A DNA stretch of 64,000 bases from Panulirus ornatus (lineage: Eukaryota > Arthropoda > Malacostraca > Decapoda > Palinuridae): positions 10,263,697 through 10,327,696 of the forward strand of contig NC_092261.1 in assembly GCF_036320965.1 (NCBI RefSeq), given 5' to 3'. Below the pieces are notes generated by a model. That model had not been told where the DNA came from and did not search any database. It saw nothing but the letters and a program-made list of their open reading frames with translations. This document shows positions 34,561 through 47,674 of the stretch, in pieces. A program made the translations under genes and the position numbers. Every line of letters starts with the position of its first letter. The first letter of the stretch is position 1.

Positions 34561-34731
34561 ATTCGCCATTTCCCGTGTTAGCGAGGTAGCGTTCAGAACA
34601 GAGGACTAAGCCTTAGAGGGAATATCCTCACTTGGCCCCCTTCTCTGTTCATTCTTTCGGAAAATTCCCCTTTTAGTCGCCTTTTACGACACGCAGGGAA
34701 TACGTGGGAAGTATTCTTTCTCCCCTATCTC
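34561..34731 (-). mobile_element. Dispersed repeat module, GCGAGGTAGCG family (copy 2)
   Basis: The first 100 bp match 251-349 with few changes. This copy continues through TTTAGTCGCCTTTTACGACA, CGCAGGGAATACGTGGGAAG and TATTCTTTCTCCCCTATC, an extension I also recall from decapod repeats. Copy 1 is therefore truncated on that side. A TA microsatellite flanks it on the left. Confidence 0.7.
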
Positions 34732-35529
34732 CATCTTGATATCTTTTGACCTACATCAAGCTGAGCTATGAAAAGGGGGGAAGAAAAAGCAAAGCTTTCC
34801 TTACTCTCAAGCTGTACGTGTCTAAGCAGCTTCTTGTACATCAAAAGCGGACCGTGTTATGCAGAACCTACGATAAAAAACTTTCCCCACACTATGTCAT
34901 CACAGAACGCATCATGTTGGTTGTGTGCGCCCGCAAGCATAATGAGAAGCAGTCGGTCGTAGGTAACAACTGCTTGACTTACAAGATGCCTTTGTTGAAA
35001 AGGATGAGACACTTGCCATTTAAACAGAACTACAGAGGATAAAAGAGAAGGAGGAAAACATAAGAACATTTGAAGTGAAAGAACTAGTATGTGATATTTG
35101 GATCACTGCATAGAATGTGTGGCGGATCAGACAGTCTAACTGTAATGTATGATCCAATGATTCAATAAAAGTATAACGAAGCTTTGTACCTTAGTTAATT
35201 ACACTGTAATTACCCCGAACAATCTGTTTCAATTTACCTGCACAGGCGATGCCTAAAAAAAAAAATAATAAAAAGTCATTATTCCATATTTCCATAAAGT
35301 ATCCAAAATGACTGAGTTTTATATTTTTGTTGATGATAAAATCACTTAGTTTAATAGTCTTGTCTGCTGTCATTGACTTAGTCCCCGTGTACACGTCTTG
35401 GGGGGGGATGAAGCGCACGTCCTGAGTCCATACTGTGGTCAAGTGGACGGATCAAAAACACACGTCGAAAAAAAAAAGATCAAAAACGGGTCGTGTTTTT
35501 TTTTGTTTGTTTTTTTTCAAATCTTTCAA
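34732..35529. other. Unique stretch with open frame and AATAAA
   Basis: 34746-35042 is open for 98 codons on the plus strand (no ATG; overlapping plus and minus frames are also open). An AATAAA at about 35165 lies 120 bp beyond its stop. The peptide, with LKLYVSKQLL and KMPLLKRMRHLPF, is not one I recognise. A terminal exon is possible but unsupported. Confidence 0.3.
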
Positions 35530-35575
35530 CAGCCCGCTTCCCAACCTCCACTGGTGGCGGTTAGGAAGCGGGCTG
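35530..35575. other. Strong hairpin (inverted repeat)
   Basis: CAGCCCGCTTCCCAACC and GGTTAGGAAGCGGGCTG are reverse complements over 17 bp with one mismatch, separated by a 12-nt loop (TCCACTGGTGGC). It follows a poly-T stretch at 35497-35517. Confidence 0.95.
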
Positions 35576-35602
35576 AAGGAGCATCCCCACCCCCACAACC
35601 AG

Positions 35603-35650
35603 CCTTCCTTCCTTCCTTCCTTCCCTCCTGCCTGCCTGCCTGCCTGCTTG
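35603..35650. repeat. (CCTT)n(CCTG)n tetranucleotide repeat
   Basis: About six CCTT units followed by about five CCTG units. CCTG may have arisen from CCTT by substitution and spread. Confidence 0.95.
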
Positions 35651-35789
35651 TAACTCCCACGGCGACAGGAAGAATCTGGAGTTCCAATCAGTGTGAGTGG
35701 GAGGGAAAAATGTGGCCGCTGGACGGTGCAGGGAGCGGGTGAATGACTCTTGGCTGTACGACACAATCAGCCATGCCATCAAGAAGGGT

Positions 35790-35791
<2 letters not shown>

Positions 35792-35848
<57 letters not shown>
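35792..35848. repeat. (GA)n microsatellite
   Basis: An uninterrupted GA tract of about 57 bp. Confidence 0.98.
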
Positions 35849-35852
<4 letters not shown>

Positions 35853-36197
35853 ACGACGACGAGTAATGAAGCCCTCTGCTCGTTCTAGACAATAAGGCTA
35901 TTGACGCCAGCGTTCTTCAATGAGACCTGATCAGTCTGGTGGGCTGAGCTCCGACTGACGAGTCAGCAGTAATGGTTCTCTCCCAGGCCCAACCCACAGT
36001 CCCTGACCCTCTGGCTAATCTGCAGTAGGTCTTCTTACGCCTATGTGACTACAGGACGTGTTTTTTTTTTTATCTATACACTTCCCCCTCCAATTTGAAG
36101 CATGTTACTTGGTCTATTTGTAAGCCTCATAGCGAACGAAAAAACTAAGCAATGAACAACTTTCAAATTACCAGCAATCCATCATATGTACGTATGC

Positions 36198-36199
<2 letters not shown>

Positions 36200-36237
<38 letters not shown>
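36200..36237. repeat. (AT)n microsatellite
   Basis: An AT tract of about 38 bp. Confidence 0.97.
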
Positions 36238-37973
<1,736 letters not shown>

Positions 37974-38170
37974 CAGCAAGGAGGATGGATGTATCAACCT
38001 AGAATGCTAGCATACAAGGAACGTATATTACGTCACACCAGCACAACCCAGTTTTAGCGCGTGGGGAATCCTGCTAAATACGGTGTCGCTGAAGAACGTC
38101 TCATTCGAAAGGAGTCCATCATACACCGCTACTCTATGTAGCGCAGCAGCCCGAGAGCCCCAGAAGCCCC

Positions 38171-38201
38171 CGTGTGTGTGTGTGTGTGTGTGTGAGTGTG
38201 T

Positions 38202-38232
<31 letters not shown>
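38171..38232. repeat. (GT)n microsatellite
   Basis: A GT tract of about 62 bp with two GA interruptions. Confidence 0.97.
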
Positions 38233-38233
<1 letters not shown>

Positions 38234-38532
38234 TTTACCATACATTAAAAGACAGATCATCTTAAATGTGAACACATTTTAACTTGCAAGTCAACATAGA
38301 AGTTACAGTTCACTTACATCAGACGGCGATGAAGGCATTAGAATATCTCATATGTCGTCCTACAGAGATGAACAAGCTTCAGGGTCTTTACAGCACACAA
38401 GAGAGTACAACAAGTGCATGGCACTTAATGTAAATATTTAGTACAATATGTAACATAGGGGGAGGGGGGGAAAAAAAGGTGTAAAAAAACACGATCCCCT
38501 TTCTTGGGTCATTTAAGATTAAACTTTGACAT

Positions 38533-38537
<5 letters not shown>

Positions 38538-38604
<67 letters not shown>
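38538..38604. repeat. (GA)n microsatellite
   Basis: An uninterrupted GA tract of about 67 bp. Confidence 0.98.
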
Positions 38605-38608
<4 letters not shown>

Positions 38609-39229
38609 CTCCCCAGCACGTCCACAAGACGACTAGTCTTGAGAGCTCTCCCCCTTTAATGGTCATAAATACACCAGAATCCCTCATAAAATCCCCCGAA
38701 CGACACCCGATCAATCCCACCAGAGGGAATGTAATGAAAGGGTTGCCAATTCACCACAACGAGCCGAAGCATCACCGGATTAGCTCCCTGGGGTTGATTA
38801 CTTCTGGGAGGAGGAAGGAAGGAAGGCGGGAAGGGAGAATAGAAAGGAAAAGGAAGGAAAGAAGGAACTACGAAGAAGGAACATGGAAGACAGGAGGAGA
38901 AGAAAGAAAAGGAGGAGGAAGAGAAGAAGAAGGACTGAGATGGAAAGAAGAAGGATTGAGATGGATAGAAGAAGGATCGAGGTGGAGAAAGCAATTAGAA
39001 GGTAGAGGAAAAGATTTAATGTAGAAGACGTGAGGGCGGGTCTGCGGATGAGGCCGGGAGAGGCCAACAAGTTAAACGATGGCATTACCGGAACATGGAA
39101 CGGATCAAGTGGAAAGACGAGGTAGATGAGTATGGAAAGAAAAAAAGGGAAAGAAGACAATTGCAGAAGTGAATGGAGAAGATGTTAGGCATCGTACAAT
39201 AGGAAGAGACATGAGGGGGCGAGGCAATG

Positions 39230-39233
<4 letters not shown>

Positions 39234-39315
<82 letters not shown>
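39234..39315. repeat. (GA)n microsatellite
   Basis: An uninterrupted GA tract of about 80 bp. Confidence 0.98.
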
Positions 39316-39317
<2 letters not shown>

Positions 39318-39422
39318 CTTTTAGGCTGAACAAAACTTAGGTTCTAAAACGCAAAATGAAAGACGAAAAAAATAAATAAATAAAGGATGATGGATGTGGG
39401 AGAGGGAAGGTTTGCAGGAGGG

Positions 39423-39426
<4 letters not shown>

Positions 39427-39477
<51 letters not shown>
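39427..39477. repeat. (GT)n microsatellite
   Basis: An uninterrupted GT tract of about 51 bp. Confidence 0.98.
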
Positions 39478-39478
<1 letters not shown>

Positions 39479-40117
39479 ACAGCCAACCCTGGAGGGTAAC
39501 GTTATGAGTGCTGGCAGCAGGGAAGAGGGATAAAAAGCAAGAGGGAGGAAATGAAGGTAATAAGGGCGGACTTTAAAAGCGTGGTGGTGGATGAGGATGG
39601 AATAGGCACCATATGATGGAGAGAGGGGGAGGGGAAGGGGGGTGGGGGAAAGGGAGGGGAAAAACTTGGAAGGAAAATATTAGTGGGAGAGATTACGAGG
39701 TAGATGGAATGCGTGGAGTTAAGGATGTCCTTACAGGCTATGGGAAAGGAGAGAGAATGAAAGAGGAAGGATGACGAGGGGAAAACAACAAGAGTGTTTA
39801 CGTGAGATGGAAGGAAATGAAGGAGAGAGAGACCTTGAAGACTCTGGAGAGGAGTTGTAAGAGGAGAAAAAGAAAAAAAAAGAAGTTGGGAAGGATGGGA
39901 TTAAAGGAGGACGGAAAAGGACTGAATTAGGGAAGATGTTATAAAGGATGCAGAAGGGACGGGGTGGCTCAGACGGCAAGAGGGGAGGATTAAAGGGGTA
40001 CGTGTGGAATGGGGAGATTAATCCGAGTATCGGTAATCTCTGGTAATCTCCAGTGATCTCGTGACCTCGATGATACGAGCCTGGGCCCACGACAGTGTGA
40101 CCCCTCAAGCTTTTAAA

Positions 40118-40262
40118 AGGTACGACCCGACTCAAGCCGTCGCACCGTCGTGCTCCAAGGGTCGTACAGTCGTGATCGAAGGATACCCATCCTATCCGAC
40201 GTGCTCAAGGATAGCATCGTCGTACACCAGGGCTGTGTCGACGTGATCAACGACCGCACCAG
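40118..40262 (+). repeat. Degenerate minisatellite, GTCGTACCGTC family (locus 2)
   Basis: Units such as GTCGCACCGTCGTGCTCCAA, GGGTCGTACAGTCGTGATCG and CATCGTCGTACACC follow one another in the same orientation as locus 1 (4291-4410), but are much more diverged. Confidence 0.75.
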
Positions 40263-40984
40263 AGTGCTCACGGGATTAATATAATAATCCTGTCAAGAGA
40301 GAGGACTCGCCAGCCTAAAAAAAAACTTTTAATCATTTCCACGGAAGAACAGACAACACAATGTTCATTTACGTCAAAATAAACCGGTCCAAAGACTTTG
40401 TACAGCTCTTGATGTCACCAACGGCCAGAGGGGATTATCATTAATCAAGACCTCTGGCAAAGATTCTGTGAACTCCCGACACTAATTGACGTCCATGTTT
40501 CTTGTCCTGCAAACTGACACACAATAATTTCACAAGCATTTCTCCCATTATTCACCTTTACCAACGTCGAGGGCTGGGAAAATCTAGCGGAGAGATGGAT
40601 ACACAGACTTTACCCAGTCTAGACATCAAAGAGCAGAACCTGTTGTTCTCTGTAATAATTACTCGGTCAAAAGCTACAGAGAAAGGAAGGCAATTTAACT
40701 CCTAAAGGCACGATGAAATAACCCTTGAGTAAGGTCGTCGTGCTTATGAAAGTTCAGAAACGTCGTATCAACAGGAATTAAACCGGACATATGATGTTAT
40801 TTATCAACTGGCCAAGGGCAGAGTGTGAAACAACCAACCACACACCCGCTGGTAGGGGCGGGTTTAACACGCCCCAAGCCACACAACCAGTATATGACAA
40901 GAGCTTCGGAGGAGGGAAAGGATCAGTCTTAAGCAAGCAGGTAATTCAGACATCTAAGGAGGGAAGAGGAGCTGTTAGAAAAGG
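40263..40984. other. Unique stretch, no gene recognised
   Basis: No repeat or coding signature I can support. Confidence 0.45.
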
Positions 40985-41031
40985 AAGAAGAAGAAGAAGA
41001 AGAAGAAGAAGAAGAAGAAGAAGAAGAAGAG
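40985..41031. repeat. (GAA)n microsatellite
   Basis: About fifteen AAG triplets, a homopurine tract that can form a triplex. Confidence 0.97.
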
Positions 41032-41860
41032 AGAAGAGGAGGAGGGGAAAGAAAAGAGGTATAAGAAACTGTCCCAATTTTCACGTTATCTTTTAACACT
41101 TCCACCTCATATAACCATTACGGAGGAGAGCCTGACTACATTGTCATAAAATACACAAATATATATATAAATAAAAGGTCCAAGATCTTCCACATCACTG
41201 CCGTTTGATATTGTCTCTAGTGCTATTTGAGATACCTTTAAAAACTAAGGAATATATATGTATATATATATTCGGACACATTATACATGGGTGTCAATGT
41301 TTTTGGTTACCACTATCTTTAAGTGGTAGTAAATTTAAACTAAATGAGAAAAAAAGGAAAACATATTCGTTCGGTACGCTGTACACACTCGTGCTAAACC
41401 CCTATATATCTGGAACTCTTGAGAGAACTTCCTATCGGACAGGTAAGGAAGGATAGGAATAGACACAGAGACAGTCACATAATTCCTATCTGAATTCCAG
41501 CTAATTTGGCTACGGAAATCGTAAGGAGGAGTTACAGTGGATAATGTGAGGATTTGCGAGGAACTGACTCTCACACACAGGAGTATTTTCACAGCGGAAG
41601 ACACTACAGCAGCCCTACACCACCAGTGAGATGGGCCGGCGAGGACGTTTTGCAAGACAGGAAAAAAAAAATAAATAATCTAGAAAAGAAATCGACTCCT
41701 TAAAAAAAGGGAGTTGACCTACATAATCCTCATGGTTCTGGCAGACTTGACTGGTCGCTTGAAATGTTAAAGAAAGTTGTATGGTCGTGAAGAAAAAGCC
41801 AATGAGATGGGGCTAAAACGAATGTACACAACTCCCTTCCAGTACAGTACAGATAGGTAA

Positions 41861-41863
<3 letters not shown>
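41032..41863. other. Unique stretch, no gene recognised
   Basis: AT-rich, with small TATATA runs near 41162 and 41258. The minus strand is open at 41335-41655, with no recognisable family. Confidence 0.45.

Positions 41864-41912
<49 letters not shown>
41864..41912. repeat. (CA)n microsatellite
   Basis: An uninterrupted CA tract of about 49 bp. Confidence 0.98.
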
Positions 41913-41914
<2 letters not shown>

Positions 41915-42075
41915 AAAAAAAGAAGTGGGTAAGAGGTATTGAAAACGTCTTCGCGAGAAACGCGGTACAATCGACCCACAGGACGACCATCCTCTCAATC
42001 CCTCTTCTGATTGCCTCGAACCTTTGAAGACGGGGGTCAAAGTGTCGTGGGATGGGCAGGTGGCGTGAGGTAACG

Positions 42076-42078
<3 letters not shown>

Positions 42079-42155
<77 letters not shown>
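42079..42155. repeat. (GA)n microsatellite
   Basis: An uninterrupted GA tract of about 77 bp, followed 99 bp later by a second one in the same orientation. Confidence 0.98.
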
Positions 42156-42159
<4 letters not shown>

Positions 42160-42250
42160 GAAAAGAGGAAGAGAAACTGGGAGGTGGAACACAGAGAGTA
42201 GGGGAACAGTAGATTCAAGGGAAAGTATAAGGAAGAAATAGAGGTAATGT

Positions 42251-42254
<4 letters not shown>

Positions 42255-42329
<75 letters not shown>
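42255..42329. repeat. (GA)n microsatellite
   Basis: An uninterrupted GA tract of about 75 bp. Confidence 0.98.
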
Positions 42330-42335
<6 letters not shown>

Positions 42336-42868
42336 AAAGAAAATGTAACAGAGGCATATTTTCCTGTAACAAGGTTACCTCACGTGGGAATTAAGGATGT
42401 CTTTGGTGGGAGAGAGAGGGAGAAAGGAGGAGGAGGAGGAAGAGAAGGAAAGAGACTATGAAGGAAGAAAGACGCCTACACGGATGAACAGAAGTAGAGG
42501 AAGATGAGGAAAAAAGAGTCTTGGTGCTAATTTTCAACATCAATAAAGACAGTAAGAAAAACTTGATCTCAGACTCTTAATACCATCCCACAGCCAAGCA
42601 GTCAACAAGTTCAAATCCCACCGAAGATATGGATGAATCATTGACATTTTTTTTTTTTTCTTACGGGGGTTAGTCATCGTGCGTGTGACCACTTTCTCAG
42701 CGTGTCTACTTACAGAAAACAGGTTCGCACTTTTATAATACAGGTATCAACATTCTGCAGAGGAGTATACTTGAGGAAATTTCTTAAGGAACTCTAAACC
42801 TGCATCCTACCCAAACAACCGATCCAAGAACATGAATGAGACACTTTGAATCGATGATTTCACCATAA
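42330..42868. other. Unique stretch, no gene recognised
   Basis: 42600-42622 contains AAGTTCAAATCCCACC, a B-box-like string, but no tRNA fold is visible. Confidence 0.45.
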
Positions 42869-43039
42869 GCACTGGAGTTACATTATTCCATTAACACACT
42901 GGAGTCAAATCATCCCATTTACACACTGGAGTCAAATTATCCCATTTAACACACTGGAGTCAAATTATCCCATTTAACACACTGGAGTCAAATTATCCCA
43001 TTAACACACTGGAGTCAAATTATCCCGTTTAACACACGA
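42869..43039. repeat. 27/28-bp minisatellite, six copies
   Basis: CACTGGAGTCAAATTATCCC recurs at 27 or 28 bp. The spacing difference comes from ATTAAC versus ATTTAAC. Confidence 0.96.
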
Positions 43040-44230
43040 TAATTTCACTCCTGGCTGCTACAGATATGTAAAGTTACAACGAATTATCTCACAACGTACA
43101 AACACTTTACATGCTCGAGTACCGTCTTCCAGTAAAGGCTTAAGAGAACGAAACAATAACAAAATACCAGAGGGCCCCCACCATAATAAAAGCAATTCGT
43201 ATATGCAGGTTTTGTTTCTTTTCTGGGAATTCTACACTAGCTCTGCAGAAAAACAAGGGACCGAGGACAATAGTTTGAATGGAAACTGTTGTAAACCAGA
43301 ATTTCGAAATGAATTCCCGTTTACCTGCGATTCCGTGTGGATGGTCGGCCCATTCAGGTAGAGCATTGGGATAAAATGCTATTAACAGACCTTTGTCATC
43401 CTTTCAGCACTTAAAATATTTTCAAAACTTTCCAGTGGACAACAATAACAAAAGCAAACATCAACAAAAAAAAAAATCATATATGCACACACGTGTGTCC
43501 GTTGTCTCATAATTATCATTATTCACACACGCTCATAATCTGTTGACTGACTTACGAAAACCGAATAATAAATAAAGTCCGACGTTTATTCTCTTTATCT
43601 AAAACCACCCGAGACTGCGCTACTTCCCGTAGCAGGGAAACGTAGACTCCTTTGGAGCGTGAAGTTTTTCTTTGACGAGACTGAACTCCCAGGGACAACA
43701 TCCTCGCCATAGGTGACTGATCACTCGAGTTGTAACTTTGAGCAAGCGGAGTCCGGTGACACCTAGCGACGATGTATCAATACATGTGCTGACTGTTAAC
43801 ACATGTACTGACTGGTCATGTCAGCCACATGAATATTATCACCACGTTTAAGTCCGGCAAACGGACGACATATTCATACATCACACGACTGTTTCGAAAA
43901 GAAAAAAATCCACTGATATTGAAGATCACTCGGCAGCAGAAGGTTCGAACGAACTCGTATCATTCCCGAACAATATGGATCTGGAAACGGAATTTCACTC
44001 GGGTCTCCTGGGAAAGAAAAATAAAGAAAGGGGGGCTCCCTGCTTGGCATCGCCAGGCCATTGATTCTCCAATGGCCTGGTGTATGCTGGGGATTATATT
44101 CAATTCTCATTCTCTTCGTCCCCCTAGCATTTCTCCCCCTTTTTTTTATCATAACCTTTCCACTCTAATTTCCAAGCTATTTTTTCTTCTTCCACTGACT
44201 TTATTTTCCCTTGTCCTGCCGCGCTCTCCG
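43040..44230. other. Unique stretch with a long open frame
   Basis: 43829-44284 is open for 151 codons from an ATG on the plus strand. The first half looks protein-like (SGKRTTYSYITRLFRKEK), the second half is pyrimidine-driven Ser/Leu/Phe. No domain recognised. A hairpin lies inside it at 44051-44082. Confidence 0.3.
44051..44082. other. Short perfect hairpin
   Basis: CGCCAGGCCATTG and CAATGGCCTGGTG pair over 13 positions (one G.U), with a 6-nt loop, ATTCTC. Confidence 0.93.
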
Positions 44231-44665
44231 TACCTCCCCACATCTTACTCCCAGCAACCTATTCTCTGTTTTACTGCACCATAACCCCTCCCTTGCCTTT
44301 CTGCTCCAGTCTCTCCCCTTACCTTACTCTTCCGCGGCCTTACCCTTACCTTAACCCTTCAGTCTCTCCTTTACCTTACTGCTCCAGATTCTCTCCCTTA
44401 CCCTCAGAGCCGCTCCCTGGTTTCACTGCTCCACAATCTCTCCCTTATCCTACCCCTCTACAACCTCTCACTCACCTAACTCCCTGAATACTTCTGCCTT
44501 ACTTCAACTTCCCCACAAACTCTCCCTTACCTAACTCCTCCACATCCTTACTCTTACCTAACACCTCCAAATCCTTACTCTTACCCAACTCCTCCAGAAC
44601 CTCTTCATTACCTTCCCCGACAACATTTCCTTTACCTTTACCTTACCTAACCTTAGCCTTACGTT
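44231..44665. repeat. Pyrimidine-rich degenerate repeat
   Basis: CTCTCCCTTACCT-like and CTCCAGAAC-like motifs recur at about 28-32 bp over some 430 bp, nearly all C and T on the plus strand. Confidence 0.7.
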
Positions 44666-45004
44666 TCGTTTCTTTGTCTTACCCCACAATGAGTTTCGAA
44701 CATTACCTTCGTCTGGCTTTTGACTGGAGGTGCTCCCACTATAGGGAAATGCTACTGTTGCTATCTTGGTTTAGAGAGACACCACGAATCATGATTATCT
44801 TTTACTTAATTCGATGTCTTAATCAACAGATGGGCGCTTGACCCAAACATCTCGGGCGTTTTTCGATAGAGAGGGATATGAGACAATAATAAAACAGAAT
44901 AATCACAGCAACTAATAACTTGTTCCGAATATATTCAACCACTCATCCATCACTGATGATCACTCGAAGAAAATGGGTAATCACATCAAAAAAAAAAAAG
45001 ACTC
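44666..45004. other. Unique stretch, no gene recognised
   Basis: Nothing supported beyond an A run at 44989-44999. Confidence 0.45.
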
Positions 45005-45360
45005 GAACCCTGGAACACGAAGGTACGATCCTTGGTAGCATGACAAGGTAAGTACGAGTCCTGAGCACGGAGGTACAATCCTGGAGCGAGGAGGGTACGC
45101 TTCTAGAGCACGTCGCCTACGATCCTTGGACAAGACAGGAGGCTCACTGAGCACGACGGGAGGCGTCTCAATCGAGCGCTGAGGTACGATCCTTCAGTTG
45201 GACTGTATGACACCTTGAGTTCGACGATACGCAACCTTCGGTAGCGATGGACGGCTTGTCCATCTAACCTGGTCATTCGTGGCTGGCGAAAAGTCAAGCC
45301 ACCACAGAACAAGTGTCGTCCCGTCGTACCGTGGCACCCAAGGGTCGTTCCGTCGAAATA
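45005..45360. repeat. Degenerate minisatellite, GTCGTACCGTC family (locus 3, both orientations)
   Basis: From 45005 to about 45245 the units are in reverse orientation (GAAGGTACGATCCTT, GAGCACGACGGGAGG, GAGGTACGATCCTTC). From about 45305 they are forward (GTCGTCCCGTCGTACCGTGG, AAGGGTCGTTCCGTCG). Loci 1 and 2 are forward only. Confidence 0.7.
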
Positions 45361-46121
45361 CACGAGATTACGATGAATGGCTGGGTAGCCTACATACACG
45401 CGTTCTCAGTATTTTACGACCCGTTAATACGATATGTATGAACGTCTATACCCTTTTCTACATATGCACAACAACAATGCTTTCGTGTATCTTGTCATGT
45501 AAAGACGTACTTAGAATGACTTTTTCTCCCCCCATAATCTTAATTTGAATTCCACCAAGGAACTTTTAACTGTAAACTTCACAATGCAAAACCAACTGTT
45601 CTCTTCCGTCCTCAAAAACTCAACAACTCCAACTACTGAGAACGAATCTCAAATATTCATTGAAAACCTACGTGCACATCATTTTGGGAGAGGAAAATAT
45701 TGCATGTACCCATTCTTCTCTGGCATCAAAAGATACGTTAATAGAAAAATATACAAACAAATGTCGAAATGAAAATGAATGTATATGACTCTCGCCTCAT
45801 TTGATGAATGTTACAGAGGGAGAATGTAATTGAAAATACATTATGCATAAGCATTCAATCCTGGGGTCATTTTGACGCAGTAATTTACTACGAAAAAAAA
45901 ATGTAGATTAGGCTCGTGTTCCCCGAATGAATTATTCATTAACTTACGCGAATAGATTTGGTAAATATGGTGCATGATAAGGAGAAAATGCATCTATGGA
46001 CTTTGACAAAGTAAAAAAAAAAAAAAAACGAAAAAATTACCAATATGTTGAGGGTAAAGGCAAGAAATGGACGTTGAGGAGAAAAAAAAAAATGAGTTAA
46101 TACGAAAGGAGATCTTGCATG

Positions 46122-46125
<4 letters not shown>
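45361..46125. other. Unique AT-rich stretch
   Basis: No gene recognised. Several A runs between 45890 and 46092. Confidence 0.45.

Positions 46126-46181
<56 letters not shown>
46126..46181. repeat. (GA)n microsatellite
   Basis: An uninterrupted GA tract of about 56 bp. Confidence 0.98.
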
Positions 46182-46182
<1 letters not shown>

Positions 46183-46600
46183 AGAGAACCATTTTTTTTT
46201 TTACCAGTGAAAGACTTTAAAAGATAAAAAAAATATCGAGCAAACTTGTATATCAGGTCGGGAGCCGCATATCTTTCCCGCACTCCCGCGCCCCCTGGTA
46301 ACTGATGCAAATATTTGTAAACAAGACCAATTTGCATTTAAATGTGTCATTACAAAGTCAATATCAGGCAGGACACACTCTCCAGTCCGAGGCGCAGAAC
46401 ATCTGGCACTTGTGTGCCAATATCATAACCCGGGCTCAAGATCTACGGTAACTTTTTTTAAATAATAATGGCGTGGAATCGATCTATTTTGTGAACATCT
46501 CTTTTCCTCCTTTCCTTTTTCGCTGTCTTACTTATATATCTAAAGTAGCCCCATCGACACGCAGCAGATATTCTAGCAGTTTTCTTTTTCCCCAATCCCG

Positions 46601-46603
<3 letters not shown>

Positions 46604-46631
<28 letters not shown>
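46604..46631. repeat. (TA)n microsatellite
   Basis: A short TA tract of about 28 bp. Confidence 0.95.
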
Positions 46632-46693
46632 CAAAAAACGGGAAAAGCTTCGTATTCTAGTCTTTTGGAGGCATATCATACCTGAGGGCTTTT

Positions 46694-46719
46694 CTAACCT
46701 AACCTAACCTAACCTAACC
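46694..46719 (-). repeat. Interstitial telomere-type repeat (TTAGG)5
   Basis: Five consecutive CTAAC units, i.e. TTAGG on the minus strand, the canonical arthropod telomere repeat. The tract is short and perfect, within unique sequence. Confidence 0.9.
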
Positions 46720-47249
46720 ATCTTAAAAGTTTGGTTTTCTCTATAAATTACAACGATCAGGGCAGACGCGTTTCTGACCCATGTCTGTAAGCGGAGTCCA
46801 TCAAGAAGAGATAATATTAGCCAATGTCTTACACCATAGTCCAACGAGGCACAGCTCCCCCCTCCCAGTCTTGGTCTAATTCGAGCCGTGGAAAAGGATT
46901 TTCCGTTCCCCTATTTACCAAAACGCAAATCTTTCCGCGCATCGTGAGTAAAATGGGTGAGATGTAGCTATTATTTGTCTCTCAGGAAGGTGGACTACGG
47001 ATCCGGGATTGTGGCTAAAGGCGTTCTTACAACCTCTGTCGAATAATGTGGAATTAAAAAAAAAAATCGAAGGCATTTATTTATCACAGTGAATTCAGGA
47101 ATAACTATTGCATTTCTTTTTCCTTTTTCTTTTTTTTCTTATTTAACATAGTTCGTTTCATTCCGCTCGTAGTTAGGAATCCTCTAGATGAAAAGTATTT
47201 CATTACACAGAAATATATTCAGTTTCTCTTACTCGACTACTAAAAAGTC

Positions 47250-47252
<3 letters not shown>
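46720..47252. other. Unique stretch, no gene recognised
   Basis: No supported feature besides A and T runs. Confidence 0.45.

Positions 47253-47317
<65 letters not shown>
47253..47317. repeat. (AT)n microsatellite
   Basis: An uninterrupted AT tract of about 65 bp. Confidence 0.98.
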
Positions 47318-47318
<1 letters not shown>

Positions 47319-47440
47319 CCAATATACAGTAAATTCTGATAAAATCCAAAATAAAATGCATGACTGCGATACTATAGAAAATAAGTCATCCCCTATTGAC
47401 AAAAAAAGAGAATAAAAAATCCCGCGAAATAGTAAATCTC

Positions 47441-47674
47441 TTAAAGTTGTTTTTGTCGTTGTCGTTGTACTTCTTGTTGTTCTTCCGCTCTTAGCGTCAA
47501 CCTCGAAAGGTATTCGTTATCAAATGCATCGTCCATCGACAAGATGACGTTCGTTATATTCCAATTAACAAACCTCCTGTCATCTCTTTTCTTCAATTCA
47601 TCAAATAACGGGAAGGGACAGAACAAACAAGAAATGATAAGTAAGATATAAATGAAAATAAGATGAAAAATATC
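47441..47674 (-). other. Open segment, possible exon
   Basis: The minus strand is open for 77 codons between a TGA and a TAA. It starts with a hydrophobic run (HLIFIYILLIISCLFCPF), then FDELKKRDDRRFVNWNITNV, then a charged, glutamine-rich end (AEEQQEVQRQRQKQL). There is no ATG near the start. The T-rich first part could instead be a polypyrimidine tract before a splice acceptor (GATGACAG/GAGG). I recognise no family. The Gln/Arg end comes from a CAACGA-like simple repeat. Confidence 0.2.

Larger units (their letters stand above)
38800..40020. other. Purine-biased block
   Basis: The plus strand is strongly A+G for about 1.2 kb, including GA and GT tracts. Frames on both strands are open through the bias (for example 38659-39024 and 39731-40135). 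No gene recognised. Confidence 0.65.

Noticed and set aside
44640..44665. Second telomere-type tract (CCTTACCTAACCTTAGCC)
   Set aside because: Too degenerate; it fits the surrounding pyrimidine-rich repeat better than TTAGG.
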